From positions 1-5,346 of the forward strand of contig CABRWN010000145.1 in the NCBI GenBank assembly GCA_902474645.1: DNA of 5,346 bases, read 5' to 3'. This DNA is from an uncultured Collinsella sp. Lineage in GTDB: Bacteria; Actinomycetota; Coriobacteriia; Coriobacteriales; Coriobacteriaceae. The notes under the pieces were generated by a model that ran no database searches, was not told the origin of the DNA, and worked only from the letters and a program-made list of their open reading frames with translations. Both the position numbers and the translations under genes were made by a program. Of this stretch, positions 4,916 through 5,346 are shown one piece after another (within the stretch, counting starts at the first letter, position 1; every line of letters starts with the position of its first letter).

Positions 4916-5346
4916 TGGCTGCCAAACTCATCGATCTTTCCTTTACGCTCAACGGCCGCAAGGTCAAGGTTCAGATTGCCCCCGACACCATGCTCTTTGC
5001 GCTGCTGCGCGAGCAGGGCTGCGCGTCGGTGCGCTGCGCCTGCGAGACCACTAACTGCGGTCTGTGCACGGTGTGGCTCGACGGCGACCCGGTGCTGAGC
5101 TGCTCGGTTCCCGCCGCGCGCGTCGAGGGCCGCTCCATCACCACGCTCGAGGGGCTCAAAGCCGAGTCCGAGGCGCTCGCCCGCGCAATGGCTGCCGAAG
5201 GCGCCGAGCAGTGCGGTTTTTGCGCCCCCGGCCTTATCATGAATGTGCTGGCGCTCGCCCGCGCTGCCAAGGAGGACCCGAGCCTCGTTGCCACGCGCGA
5301 GGAGCTCTCGCGCCAGCTCGCCGGCAACCTCTGCCGTTGCAGCGGC
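4915..5346 (+). CDS. xdhC: Molybdenum hydroxylase 2Fe-2S subunit (XdhC-like), 3'-truncated by window edge
   Basis: This small subunit carries the two [2Fe-2S] clusters that move electrons from the molybdenum site to FAD in xanthine dehydrogenase-family enzymes. 144 residues are visible and the frame is open to the edge. Residues 1-75 form a plant-type ferredoxin fold with cluster ligands Cys43, Cys48, Cys51 (CETTNCGLC) and Cys63; an extra Cys41 sits beside them. The C-terminal helical domain has CGFCAPG (Cys100, Cys103) and GNLCRCSG (Cys140, Cys142), both canonical. The family is about 150-165 residues, so only the end is missing. ATG 4915 overlaps the TAA of the upstream gene (TAATG) and GAGGTG (4904-4909) lies 5 bases before it, indicating translational coupling. 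The catalytic molybdopterin subunit would be expected downstream. The true substrate (purine, nicotinate, other heterocycle) cannot be read from this subunit. Confidence 0.93.
   Translation, partial: MAAKLIDLSFTLNGRKVKVQIAPDTMLFALLREQGCASVRCACETTNCGLCTVWLDGDPVLSCSVPAARVEGRSITTLEGLKAESEALARAMAAEGAEQCGFCAPGLIMNVLALARAAKEDPSLVATREELSRQLAGNLCRCSG

Noticed and set aside
1..5346. CRISPR array, integrase, transposase or phage genes
   Set aside because: No regularly spaced direct repeats and no reading frame resembling such proteins were found on either strand.

Overview
The window is GC-rich (only the spacers are AT-richer), every gene lies on the + strand, and coding density is high. The proteins read like those of an anaerobic, gut-type actinobacterium of the class Coriobacteriia, Collinsella-like. 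That placement is an inference from gene content, base composition and protein style, not from a database match.

Layout: (1) 1-729, the C-terminal part of SelB, the selenocysteine elongation factor, cut by the left edge. (2) 730-1129, a spacer that holds a long inverted repeat (755-821), an extended -10 promoter and a complete selenocysteine tRNA gene (selC, 879-975, anticodon TCA). Long spurious reading frames cover the tRNA. (3) 1130-2173, a tight two-gene unit: a MobA-type molybdenum cofactor nucleotidyltransferase and a DUF3343 (putative Se/S carrier-like) protein with an unusual cysteine-rich N-terminal extension. (4) 2174-2427, a spacer with a small REP-like palindrome and the gdhA leader. 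(5) 2428-3783, gdhA, NADP-type glutamate dehydrogenase, closed by a strong intrinsic terminator. (6) 3784-4013, a spacer with a second inverted repeat of the same family as the first, then an extended -10 promoter. (7) 4014-5346, the start of a molybdenum hydroxylase (xanthine dehydrogenase family) operon: an FAD-subunit gene that appears frameshifted near 4740-4756, then a 2Fe-2S subunit gene that overlaps it by one base and runs off the right edge. A molybdopterin catalytic subunit would be expected next.

How it fits together: selB and selC supply UGA decoding as selenocysteine. MobA matures the molybdenum cofactor, DUF3343 proteins are associated with selenium use, and the xdh genes encode a molybdenum hydroxylase. 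Selenium and molybdenum functions therefore sit side by side, interrupted by a housekeeping nitrogen-assimilation gene (gdhA). This suggests, without proving, that the hydroxylase belongs to the selenium-dependent molybdenum hydroxylases. The least explained structures are the pair of related long inverted repeats, whose distal stem sequences differ but stay self-complementary, and the Cys-rich DUF3343 variant.
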